The notes beneath the pieces are model-generated. The model worked only from the letters and a program-made list of their open reading frames with translations, made no database searches and was not told where the DNA came from. Positions 55,387 through 64,000 of a stretch of 64,000 nt of DNA are shown here, piece by piece (position 1 is the first letter of the stretch; every line of letters begins with the position of its first letter). This DNA comes from Rhodocollybia butyracea. Lineage: Eukaryota; Basidiomycota; Agaricomycetes; Agaricales; Omphalotaceae. The DNA lies in NCBI GenBank assembly GCA_015501585.1, contig JADNRY010000079.1, positions 177,017-241,016 on the forward strand. The letters run 5' to 3'. The position numbers and the translations under genes are program-made.

Positions 55387-58300
55387 TTATGATAGTTCCT
55401 GGCCATCCGCATTTATGTCCGTGTGTGGATTTTGCGGTCGATACTGATTTAGAGGCCCAATACCCACTAAAACCTCGGGTTCTCCAGTCCAATCAACTTG
55501 TAGGTCATGTGACCTCTCAATAACTTCATTCCATGTCTGAAGTACAAGCTTCTTGGGCAATGCTTTTTTCTGCCATTTGGGGACATAGGTCAGTATTTTA
55601 TCCCTTTGGATTCGTTGATTTAATACTTGGCGTAAGCGGTTGTGTGCCTCATTCTCGGAAATGTCTTCATTGTCTCGGTCTATAACACACTCACAGCGAA
55701 GCTTCCAGATAAGGTGTGCACTTTCTGTGACTAGGATCTTAAAGAGGCGTTTAACTCCTGGCATGGGTTTGCTTTCCAAGTCCTGGAATTCGAGGGTATT
55801 ACAACCTAATATTGTACCTATGGAGGGCTCAGGCCATTCCCCATAATTTGGATCTTCTGGCCATATGTCTTTTGCAATGTCCCATATGAGGCGACACCAT
55901 GGTCTCTTGCAATGGAGCAGTATATGTTCTAGATCTTCAGTTGTACCACAATCAGAGCAGATGGCTCGATCCTCATAACCTGGTATGTGCTTCCAGTATT
56001 TCCCAACTTTATGTGCACCATGAAGGGCTGTCCACATGAAGTTCCGGGCTCGCCTTGAGATATCAGGGTCCCGTATTGACTTCCAGATTGTTTCGGGTTG
56101 GGGTTTCTTTTTGAGGATAAACGAAATATCATGCTGGACTTTTGCAATCATGTGTTTGGTTGCAGGCCTGGTCTCTGGCACTTTTTGTTCCTTAATGGCA
56201 TTGTAAGCAAGGGACTGGGTCAGGGTGGTGAGCACAACACCTGTTACATCACCTTGCATCGAATGTGATAGCTTGACTTCTCTCCTGTCCATGTTTTCTG
56301 TTGCCCTGGTTGCCAGTTCATTTGCACCATCATAAGCTCTTTGACTTTGGCTGCGCACAGCTTTGCGGAAGATGGTTGGGGCCACTCGTTTACGGAGGTG
56401 GCTAAGTATGGCTTTATATATTGCTGCGTCCTTGACTTTGGTGAAGCCCTCCACATCCCAGTTTGTAAGTCGCTTTGTTATTGATGAGAGTAGTTGCTCA
56501 TTGGAGGTGTGGCATCGTAGGGGAACATTTACAGGGGCCTGTATCAGAATGTGTAGGAGTGCTGCAGCTGCAGCTGTGGGTGATGTTTGCCGTTGGTCTG
56601 CAGGTAGGGTGATAGCAGCATTTCTGGGGTCATTCTCCCCAAACCAGATGCCCCCTCCTCCTTTCGCATCAGCAGTCTTGGGTTGAGTACACTGTCCGGC
56701 ACAGTAGACATCTGTTATGTGTTGTGGGTCTGTATTTTCAACTGAGGGTCCATCCGATATGGAACTAGTGCCCCAGTCTCGTTTTGAGAATACTCGGAAT
56801 CCTTCAGAAAGACTGTTGACTACTAGCTTGGTATCAAACAAGATATCTCCTTCCTCCAGGTCAATGTTGTCATAGACATCTTCATCTGGGTCAATTGTGG
56901 GGTTCCACTTATCATGTAAGTGGCTAAGGCGCTGGGCTACAAACTCAGCACAAGCATGAGGGTTACTACAGTAGTTTCTACGGTCACTTGTGCAGGGCTC
57001 ACAGGGGCATTGTTGAAAGGGGAGGTGGTCATCTGCATTGAGGCGTTCCAACATGCGGAGTGCATCCTCAACATATGTCACTCCATGTGTGGAGCGGAGG
57101 CATTTGCACCTGGAGTTATTATTTATTTGTCGTTTGAGCTTGTTGGCACCAATATGATGCCACAATGGCATACGGAGTAGGACTGCCCTAGATGGCTTTA
57201 GGGCATTAAATTCAAGTCCATACTTCTTTGCAACTTTGATCATGTTACACAGTAATGGTCTCAGATTTTTAGTTGATGGTTTCCAGTCCTGGAGGAATGA
57301 ATTTACTCTTGAGGCCGGTGCGGCTAGTGATGTTCTTAGAACATTGTTGCTTATAGCAACATCAGCTAGATAAGCCCATCGGGCCCTCTTCCTAGGGTTT
57401 AGCTCAAGGTATGTCTTCACTTGCATGAGTTGGATTGCCTCGTTCCTTGCTTGCAGGTCAAGAATCTTCTTACCTCCCATAGCACTATCAGTTTCCATAG
57501 CTGCTTTGTTGATTGGAGCTTGCAAGAATTCCTGTTGAGTCTTTGTGAGTCGTTTCATGATGTGCTCCGGCATGCCGCTTGCAGCGGTAAGGAATTGGGT
57601 TAAAGAGCCAAGTGTAAGGTTTAACATGTGTCTCTTAGCTTCAAAGGTTGGGTGTCTCTCCCGGCAGCGGTCTAGGATGGTCTCAATGTGTTCCACTATT
57701 GGAAGCCAAGGTTGAGCTGGGTCTACAGAGTTTCCAACATGTGCCCCCAGGATACGAATGGTGGAGCCATTGGGAGTAATTTTTATATGTCCTGGTATGG
57801 GTTCAGCATTGGGATTGAGTTTACGGGTGAGGAGGAGGTTTGCTCGATATTCTTTGTCTCCTACTGGTACAATTTCGGTCTTATTCACATTAAATTTTGC
57901 ACTAGATGCCTTACACCATAGGTCAAGAAGTTCCTGTAGATCATCAAAATTGTCATTTTCTGAGAGGTAGACAGTTGTGTCATCTGCAAATAGAGATGTA
58001 ATGAGATGTTCTGGCACACCAGGTATTTCAAAGCCACTGAGCTTTGGAGAGCTGCGTAACATTTCCGCCAGAGGTTCAATTGCAAGGTCAAAAAGTAGGC
58101 ATGATAGGGGGTCTCCTTGCCTTACCCCTCTTGTAAGGGTGTATGGAGTGCTGACTTCTCCGTTTATTATGACACAAGTTTCGGCTCCTGTGTAGAGGTG
58201 GCGGACTGTGTTTATAAAGGACGCCGGTAGATTAAAAGCTTTCAGGGTTTTCCACAGGTAATTGTGAGATACCCGGTCATATGCCTTTTCCTGGTCTAGT

Positions 58301-60728
58301 GCAACTATAGCCCCATTCTGGATTTCATCTTCTGCATACTCGATAAAGGTACTGGCAAGGTGGATTTGGTCAATTATGCTTCGCCCTGGGAGGAAGCCTG
58401 CTTGGTCTGGATGTATGAGGCCTGGTACCACTGCTGTTATTCGTTCAGTAAGTGCTTTTGTGAAGGTCTTGTAGTCTGTGTTCAGCACAGTAATAGGCCT
58501 ATAGTTAGCTATGTCTGTCACATCTTTTTTTTTATAGATAGGGCACATCCACCCTCTGTTGAAGTGAGTCCCAGCAGTTACTCCTCGTGTTGAAATGTCA
58601 TTAAAAATGTTTGTTAAAAAGGTAACAACATCAAAAGTGGGATTATTTGGATTGCTCTTCTGGTCAGCAATGTGGCGATGGTGCAGTTTCTGCCAGAGTT
58701 CTATTGGGATGCCATCAATTCCTGGTGCTTTGCCTTTTGCACCAGCAAGGAGAGCTTTACATACCTCACTGTCTTTAAGTGGGGTGCCATGGATTCTTGC
58801 TCTTCTGGGGTGGCAATCTGTTTGACATTAGGTCGGAGTACTTCATCAATTACACTGTTTTTTGTTTCCAGGTCATTTTCTGTAGGGTCCAGCTGTGTAC
58901 TAGCATGGTAGTCCCGGGCTAGCTCAGCCATCTGATCTGATCTCCTAGCGTACTCTGGGGGATCAGAGTTTGGCCGCCTCAGCATTGGGATTGGGTCGCG
59001 CGGTTTTATTTCTTTCATATAGTTGCATGACAGTTTTGTAACAGAGTCATTCTCAAGCTCTGCTCGGGTTCGGTTGTTGAGTTTTTTGTTAGACCGGGAT
59101 CGTAGTGCAATCTTACTAAGTTCTAGGTCGATTTTTGCAATATCAATGGCATTCTGGGCCGGGTTTAGATTTATATTCTGAGTAAGTGCCTTCTTCTCTT
59201 TTTGTAGCTTAAGAAATTTACTCTTTGCAGTACCAACAGTGGTCTTCATTACTTGCCGTTGGAGGGATACAATATCTGTTTTCAAGTTGGCATAGAGGAC
59301 CTGGGGGTCCTCCTTGTGTGGGTTGGATTTTATAGACTCATCGCACTTCATGCAGAGTTTCTGAACTTCCACTATAAGTTTTGAATTTTCCAAGGAAAAG
59401 GGCTGGATTGCATATCTACCCCTACCCTGGTATGGTACTTCCGGTGTGGTTATAGTTGTTGTTACCATGTGGTGGTCGGTAAGGCCTACAGCACGGTCAG
59501 TTATTTCCCATTTAATGCATCAATTTATCATATGTTCAGAGATGTATATCCGGTCAAGGCGTGACAGAGAGACCTGTCCATTTACAGCATGGTGGGTATG
59601 TGTAAAACCTCGTTCTGTAGGATGTGTTGCACGCCATCCATCTTTTAAGCGGAAAAGTGACTTGAACTGAAGTAGAGCTTCTACAGCCCCATGATGGTCT
59701 GTTCTATTGGTTGATCGGTCAAATGCCTCTTCAACCACATTGTGGTCTCCTAGGTGGATATCGACTGCTGGGAGTTTCAGTGTAAGCCACTTGTCTGTGA
59801 GTTCATTCCAAAAGTCCATATTTTCAGTCATTGTCGCGTTTGGCGCATATGTAGCCAGCACGGTAAGGGTCTTGTTCTGGTGCCACGGGATAGTGATACA
59901 TAGGGCACGTCCTTCAATAATGACATATTCTTTTGTCATCATCGTGTTTACCAAGTCCTTATGCAGGACAATAGCTACGCCAGCTGCATTAGGTTGCGTA
60001 GGGTTAATGGTATTATGGATCTTTATCTTTTTTCCATATCGCGACTCAATGTCTGTGACATGCGCAGGGGTCCAGTGCGTTTCCATTAGTCCGCACACCG
60101 CCAGGTTATAGTGGCGCTCAGTTATTAAGGAGTACACATCGTGGAATTTGTGGTTCTGGTGTGATATTTTATCTGCACCACGTCCTTTAATATTAAGGGA
60201 CGCTATGGTCAGGTTCCCTCTAATTTTCTTTTTATGTTCATTTGTTTGCATGGCATTGAGACGCTGGCTCGAACGGAGTTGTGCAAAAAGTGCTGGGGCT
60301 TCCTCGATGGGAATAGGTGTTGCGCGGTAGCGCCCCCGATTGCGACTAGTGGTTTGTTGCCTATTCTGGGAAGGGGTCAGGGTTTGGTTATTTTGGTGTT
60401 GACTTGTCTGGAATGTTTGATTTCCAGTCCTAGGTGTTGGATTAGTTTGCCGGGGTGTGGCAGATTGAGGTGGTGTTCCTCTGTCCTGTATCACAGGGTG
60501 GGATGTGGTTGAAGGAAGGTTCCGAGTTAGCAATTCCGTCTCCTGAGTCACGGTAGGGTTTCCCCTCACAGGATTCGGGTTGCTAGGCTCAGTTCCAAGC
60601 TCGCGACCCATCCCGTTTCGCCCACCATGTAAATAAATACCTCCGAGCCCAGCAGCAGATTGACTGATGGGCAAACCAACACTACGGCTAGACCCAGAGG
60701 GGGTTGTAAGGCCATTCCCGCCGACCAT
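55387..60728 (-). pseudogene. LINE ORF2: APE endonuclease, RT, degenerate RNase H, zinc-binding tail
   Basis: ATG 60728. Gln/Thr/Ser-rich leader, then APE: TIASLNIKGRG, CGLMETHW (catalytic Glu), ATYAPN, LGDHNVVEEAFDR, SRLDRIYIS. TGA at 59520-59522 follows (NRCIKW-like context, CGA to TGA likely). Next frame: helical linker to PEEQES near 58800, where one base is gained or lost. RT then: LKDSEVCKAL, KGKAPGIDGIPIELW, CPIYKKKDVTDIANYRPI, AGFLPGRSIIDQI, DQEKAYDRV, GVRQGDPLSCLLF, LFADDTTVYL. An RNase H-like region (GGGGIWFGENDPRN) has lost two acidic positions. A zinc-binding tail CSDCGTTEDLEHILLHC ends the protein. Confidence 0.9.
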
Positions 60729-61125
60729 AGAAAAATTGTTCGAAGAAAGAACAGAAAACACTCCCAGCGACCTTCCAAGACGTCGGGAGTAGGACCTTCC
60801 GCTGAGTTAGCTCAATCATTGGGGATTAAGTTCACCTAGAGGTTGCTCCAGCAGGTCACTCTACTGGGATAGAGGAGGCAAGTCCAGCTTTCCCGTGCTA
60901 CGTATAGCCGGTGTATTTGGGCTGGACTGTATTTTGTGAGTGGGGTCGAAGCCCAATCTTCGATGCGGGATCAGTACTCATTTCTTACATTGGTTATAGC
61001 TAGTCTGAAGTTACGATTAGCTGATAGATGAGGACTCTATCGATAATGTGCATAGGCAGGGTTACAGATAATTAGAGTATATCATTTTGATACATTAGTA
61101 GAGGCAATTACGGGAGAGGCATCAT
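60729..61125. other. LINE spacer between ORF1 and ORF2
   Basis: About 400 bp with no open frame of note. ORF2 translation must therefore depend on reinitiation, an internal entry, or a splice; no signal is evident. Confidence 0.5.
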
Positions 61126-63246
61126 CTATCTACGATTTCCTCGGTTACTTCCCCGGCCGCCACGACGACCACGAGGGCCTCCTCTGCCTCCCCCTCGACC
61201 AGAGTTTCCAGACGTTCCTGGCGCCTTGGACTTGTTAGTTCCAACAGTCGGGCCCTGCCATCCTTCAAGACGAGGAAAGGGGCAGAGACCTACAGGGTGG
61301 CTATTACCGAAGCAGATGTAGCAGGGTTTGAAAGCGGCGGCGGAAAACTGGGCTTGACCACGGAAGGGATGTATGGGGTTCAGTTTCGCGATTTGCTTCA
61401 TGAGAGCCTGATGGACAGCGACCGAGTCGCATATGGGCTGACAGTACAACAGCCACTGCTGAGTGAAGAGTTCTTCTTCAGCATCATCCATGTCCATTGC
61501 ATCCGAGGACTTGGGAATGGCGGCGGCGCCCATACGCAAGGAGTGAACTACGATGGTAAGAGTCCAGCTGGTGAATAGCTGTTGAGGGCTGAGCCGGATT
61601 TCCTGACCAAAGTCGTCAATAGTCATGGTGGCTTGCTCCGGGATGTTGGTAAGGACCAGGTTCCGGATTGTATTATCGTAGTAGATGGCATTGCGGATGA
61701 AGTTGGTGCATTCGGCAGTTCCAGAGTCGTCGTCTTTGAAGGTAAGATTGGCGATGACTCCAAGGAAACCGTCAATCGGAGAGAACAGCTTCGAGATGTG
61801 GACGGCTTGTCCCCCAGCGGCAATGGTGAATTGGCCCGTGGTGGACAGGTGGTAGGCTGAGAGGTCAGAATCGATCCCTCGAATAAGATGTGAGATGGGA
61901 CTGCTAGCAGGGGTGCCATCCGGCTTACGAAGGCAGATGGGGGAGGAGAGGTCAAGGTCAGAAGTGGAGATATTGAAGAGACCGGCAACAAAACGCTTGA
62001 TGATTGCTTCGCGTTGCGGCTGCTGGAGATTCTTGCAGTCAGCAATCGTGGCGATGAGAGGGTTTTGGTCAACTGGAGTTTCTCGCCAGGCCTTGGCCTG
62101 GAAGGGGTCAAGGCCATCGAGTACTACCTCGATATTCCTACCCGTGATGAAGGGAAAGTCACCTGGGAGGGCATGCATCATCGCAGGCAGACGGGACGGA
62201 CGACCGTCGAAGGTGCCAAAGGGGAAGCGAATAACAGGTACCTCCTCTTCGACACGGATTGGTGTGCGGGATTGATGTTGCGCAGGAGGGGGGGTGAGAC
62301 GAGGGCGAGGTTCAGGGTGAGGAACAAAGGTAGGTTCTACTTGACCACCAGCACCATGGAGTTTCTTTGCGGGAGGAGCATCAAGTTGAGGCTCGGTGAG
62401 GCGCGCAGAGGAGGGTTTGGGAGTGGATTGGTTGCTGGGGGTCACAGGTATCTCACGGAGTCGCGGTGTGCTAGCGAGAGGCTCGTCTTTCTCATCGGTG
62501 CTCCGGGTGCCATTGACGGGTGCTAGAGGACCGGCGTGTTTACCTCGAGCAGCATCGGAAAAGAAGTGTTCATCGTTGTGAGTATCATCGTTGGGGGTAG
62601 GGCTCTGAGTGTGGTCAGGGACTTCATCGGATCCATCATCTTCGAAAGGAGAAGGAGACGAGGGAGCAGGTGGGGGAGTAATTTCTGCGGGGCGTTGTTT
62701 CAGTCGGAATTGTAGAGGGAGAGGTTGGATGAGGAAACTCATACCCTTGGCTTTAGCCTTCCCTCTGTTGCTAGTGGCGGTATTGGTGTTCACGCCAGCG
62801 GGATCAGCGGGTCTCGCCGCTTCTCCTTCAGCAGCCTTGGAGGTGTCAACAGTAGAGGTGGAATGGCTCCGGGTTACACGAGTGGTAGGAGCTTCAGTGT
62901 GATTAGGGATGGCTTTTCGATTCTTCTTGCCTTTTGGAGCTGTGAGGGATGTGGAGGCAGGAGCAGATGTCTTTGGAGGGGTGGCATCAGAGTCGACGCT
63001 GGCAGGAGGGTTGGAGGCCTTGTTAGTTGAGACATCGGGGTCAGCTGAGGCCTGTTCGTCGATGGGTTCGAGCGATGCAAAGCGATTGCCGGAGCGGGGA
63101 GAGTGGATACTATCGTCAACACTTCCAGAGGTAGCGATAGCGGTTAGGATCTTCCCGGGCGACGTGATAAGAGGCAGCGATGGTGAGCGACGTGTGATGG
63201 TCATGAATCCATCTGGAGACTCAGAAGGGAATTGAGTAGAGGACAT
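61126..63246 (-). CDS. LINE ORF1: Gag-like nucleic-acid-binding protein
   Basis: ATG 63246, 706 residues, uninterrupted. Pro/Thr/Ser-rich disordered first half with a basic patch (KGKKNRKAIPNH); a more ordered part from about residue 345 (FPFGTFDGRPSRLP; KAWRETPVDQNPLIATIADC); a CCHC knuckle CYICFGNSHPVGLC (about 653-666); and a C-terminal RGG-type tail (GRGGGRGGPRGRRGGRGSNR). It would bind LINE RNA and form the ribonucleoprotein. Composition and GC content are higher than in the gypsy genes. Confidence 0.88.
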   Translation of the reverse strand: MSSTQFPSESPDGFMTITRRSPSLPLITSPGKILTAIATSGSVDDSIHSPRSGNRFASLEPIDEQASADPDVSTNKASNPPASVDSDATPPKTSAPASTSLTAPKGKKNRKAIPNHTEAPTTRVTRSHSTSTVDTSKAAEGEAARPADPAGVNTNTATSNRGKAKAKGMSFLIQPLPLQFRLKQRPAEITPPPAPSSPSPFEDDGSDEVPDHTQSPTPNDDTHNDEHFFSDAARGKHAGPLAPVNGTRSTDEKDEPLASTPRLREIPVTPSNQSTPKPSSARLTEPQLDAPPAKKLHGAGGQVEPTFVPHPEPRPRLTPPPAQHQSRTPIRVEEEVPVIRFPFGTFDGRPSRLPAMMHALPGDFPFITGRNIEVVLDGLDPFQAKAWRETPVDQNPLIATIADCKNLQQPQREAIIKRFVAGLFNISTSDLDLSSPICLRKPDGTPASSPISHLIRGIDSDLSAYHLSTTGQFTIAAGGQAVHISKLFSPIDGFLGVIANLTFKDDDSGTAECTNFIRNAIYYDNTIRNLVLTNIPEQATMTIDDFGQEIRLSPQQLFTSWTLTIVVHSLRMGAAAIPKSSDAMDMDDAEEELFTQQWLLYCQPICDSVAVHQALMKQIAKLNPIHPFRGQAQFSAAAFKPCYICFGNSHPVGLCPFPRLEGWQGPTVGTNKSKAPGTSGNSGRGGGRGGPRGRRGGRGSNRGNRR

Positions 63247-63919
63247 GTTAAGCGGAGAGTAGCGTGTTAGTGCAGGTAAGAAAGAGGCAGTAGGTGGTGA
63301 GCGAAGGAAAGGATGATTCTGTTTTTAAAGGTTTAGTAATGCATAAGAGTCTTTGTGGTGACCGTACCGTAAGTTTCTTTGTGTTCTTTGTAGTCGAACC
63401 CTCGTTATAATCACATCGACGCCTCAAGGTCATCAATATTTAGTTTGTTCCCATGGCCCTCCATGTCATGTGGAGATAGAGGTATTGCGGGCGGAAGGTC
63501 GCATTTGTCAGTGCCAGTGATGGGCGTGGTGGATGCAGTTGGCAAAGGAGACTCGGAGAGCGACGACGATGTGGCCAAGAGGCGGGCGTCTATTAGACGG
63601 CGTTTAATATTATATGACTCGATTTATTCTTACGACATAATCGACGACATCGGTGGCCACGGAATAGATCCGATGGCTAGATGAAAGGGCTTTGTTAACG
63701 GTGCCACTTAGATTGCCACTCGAGTGGTGGTTGCTCGTGCTCAGGTCTCGGCAAATGGGGGGGCTGATAGTTTTCTCGGCTAGAAAGACGACTGGAAGCC
63801 GTTGTAGAAGAGCTCAGATGAGTTTCTACTCAGGAAACGAGTGAATTCCTGGCCGACCTTGCCACGGGTTGCGTGGGAAAGAACCGAGATGGTGACGGTT
63901 CAGGATCAAGGAGCCCCTC
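63247..63919 (-). other. LINE 5' UTR/promoter region
   Basis: No gene. It runs from the 5' end at the TSD to the ORF1 ATG. A TTGGCAAAGGAGACTCGGAG phrase at 63539-63558 resembles TTGGCAAAGGAGACTCGTAT near the 3' end of the gypsy LTR (14774-14793); this may be chance or an old shared piece. Confidence 0.45.
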
Positions 63920-64000
63920 CCACCGGTGCAGTTATCGGTTTGCCCAAAATGGCTGACAAAACCGAACGGCACCGCACTACAAAACCCTAGTGCTCATACC

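Larger units (their letters stand above)
55157..63919 (-). mobile_element. Full-length LINE (non-LTR retrotransposon), minus strand
   Basis: 8.76 kb bounded by a 16-bp target duplication CCACCGGTGCAGTTAT (55141-55156 and 63920-63935) with a poly(A) tail seen as T22 at 55157-55178. Two ORFs: a Gag-like protein with a CCHC knuckle, then APE endonuclease plus RT plus RNase H-like region. This organisation suits Tad1/I-type fungal LINEs; the clade is inferred. ORF1 is open, ORF2 has one stop and one frameshift. Confidence 0.92.
54528..63989. mobile_element. hAT-like non-autonomous element (~680 bp) split by a LINE
   Basis: Left end TAGGGTTTTAAAGTGCGGTGC, right end complement TAGGGTTTTGTAGTGCGGTGC, flanked by an 8-bp duplication GTGCTCAT (54520-54527 and 63990-63997). 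An 8-bp TSD and a T/CAGGG terminus fit the hAT superfamily. Without the LINE the element is about 680 bp (54528-55156 plus 63936-63989). It is rich in subterminal ACCGGTGCAG/CTGCACTG motifs, as expected for transposase binding sites, and has no coding frame. Confidence 0.8.

Noticed and set aside
61297..63235. Long plus-strand frames opposite LINE ORF1
   Set aside because: High GC and Pro/Ser/Thr/Gly-rich coding on the minus strand leave the opposite frames open; the minus strand has the CCHC knuckle and LINE context.

Overview
This is transposon-dense nuclear DNA from a fungus, most likely a basidiomycete of the Agaricomycetes. The pointers are a disrupted DUF6533-type membrane protein gene with many 50-70 bp introns, a Ty3/gypsy chromovirus, three Ty1/copia families, and a LINE with APE endonuclease, RT and RNase H-like regions. 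The species cannot be named from this window. I found no tRNA, rRNA, CRISPR array or bacterial-type operon. Almost every recognisable gene belongs to a mobile element, and many elements are nested, so their relative order of insertion can be read from target-site duplications (TSDs).

Layout. 1-1000: two 21-bp minisatellites. 2767-4070: DUF6533-type 7TM gene, cut by Copia-1 (4071-10801, minus strand, TSD CCAGT); its 3' part probably resumes at 10802-11097. Copia-1 itself carries a ~1.5 kb insert (about 7045-8568) in its integrase. 11100-13907: gene-poor, with small exon-like fragments. 13908-39526: two nearly identical 12.4 kb Ty3/gypsy chromoviruses in tandem, sharing the middle LTR (LTR-internal-LTR-internal-LTR). 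Copy B is interrupted by a 1.6 kb gag-only copia element (26364-27982) that landed in its primer-binding site. 39527-46012: a 6.5 kb element with 0.8-1.0 kb terminal inverted repeats and a 10-bp TSD taken from the last bases of the gypsy LTR; it holds a copia pol fragment that is itself split by a 1.17 kb palindrome. 46658-53419: Copia-4 (minus strand, TSD TTTGA, LTRs with 2 differences in 515 bp). 53425-54483: low-copy repeat with two TA-flanked MITEs. 54528-63989: a hAT-like non-autonomous element (8-bp TSD) containing a full-length 8.8 kb LINE (55157-63919, minus strand, 16-bp TSD, poly(A) tail).

The chromovirus is the most unusual object. It has (i) an LTR whose predicted transcript start, placed by a TATA box, is perfectly complementary over 12 nt to the sequence just after the LTR, as in self-primed Tf1/sushi elements; (ii) a -1 frameshift signal between gag and pol (GGGAAAC, 8-nt spacer, 8-bp stem, possible pseudoknot); (iii) seven leader hairpins with compensated stems; (iv) a very long Gag (about 1435 codons) with a duplicated N-terminal domain; and (v) a convergent antisense gene with two canonical introns and its own TATA box between pol and the 3' LTR, predicting a 442-residue coiled-coil protein that I do not recognise. 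Copy A has damaged gag/pol but an intact antisense gene; copy B has an intact pol but a frameshifted antisense gene and a broken primer-binding site.

Decay is mostly by C-to-T change at CpG: three of the four gypsy nonsense codons, checked against the sister copy, are CGA to TGA. All three copia elements have a sequence complementary to the anticodon arm of initiator tRNA-Met directly inside the 5' LTR, implying half-tRNA priming as in Drosophila copia.
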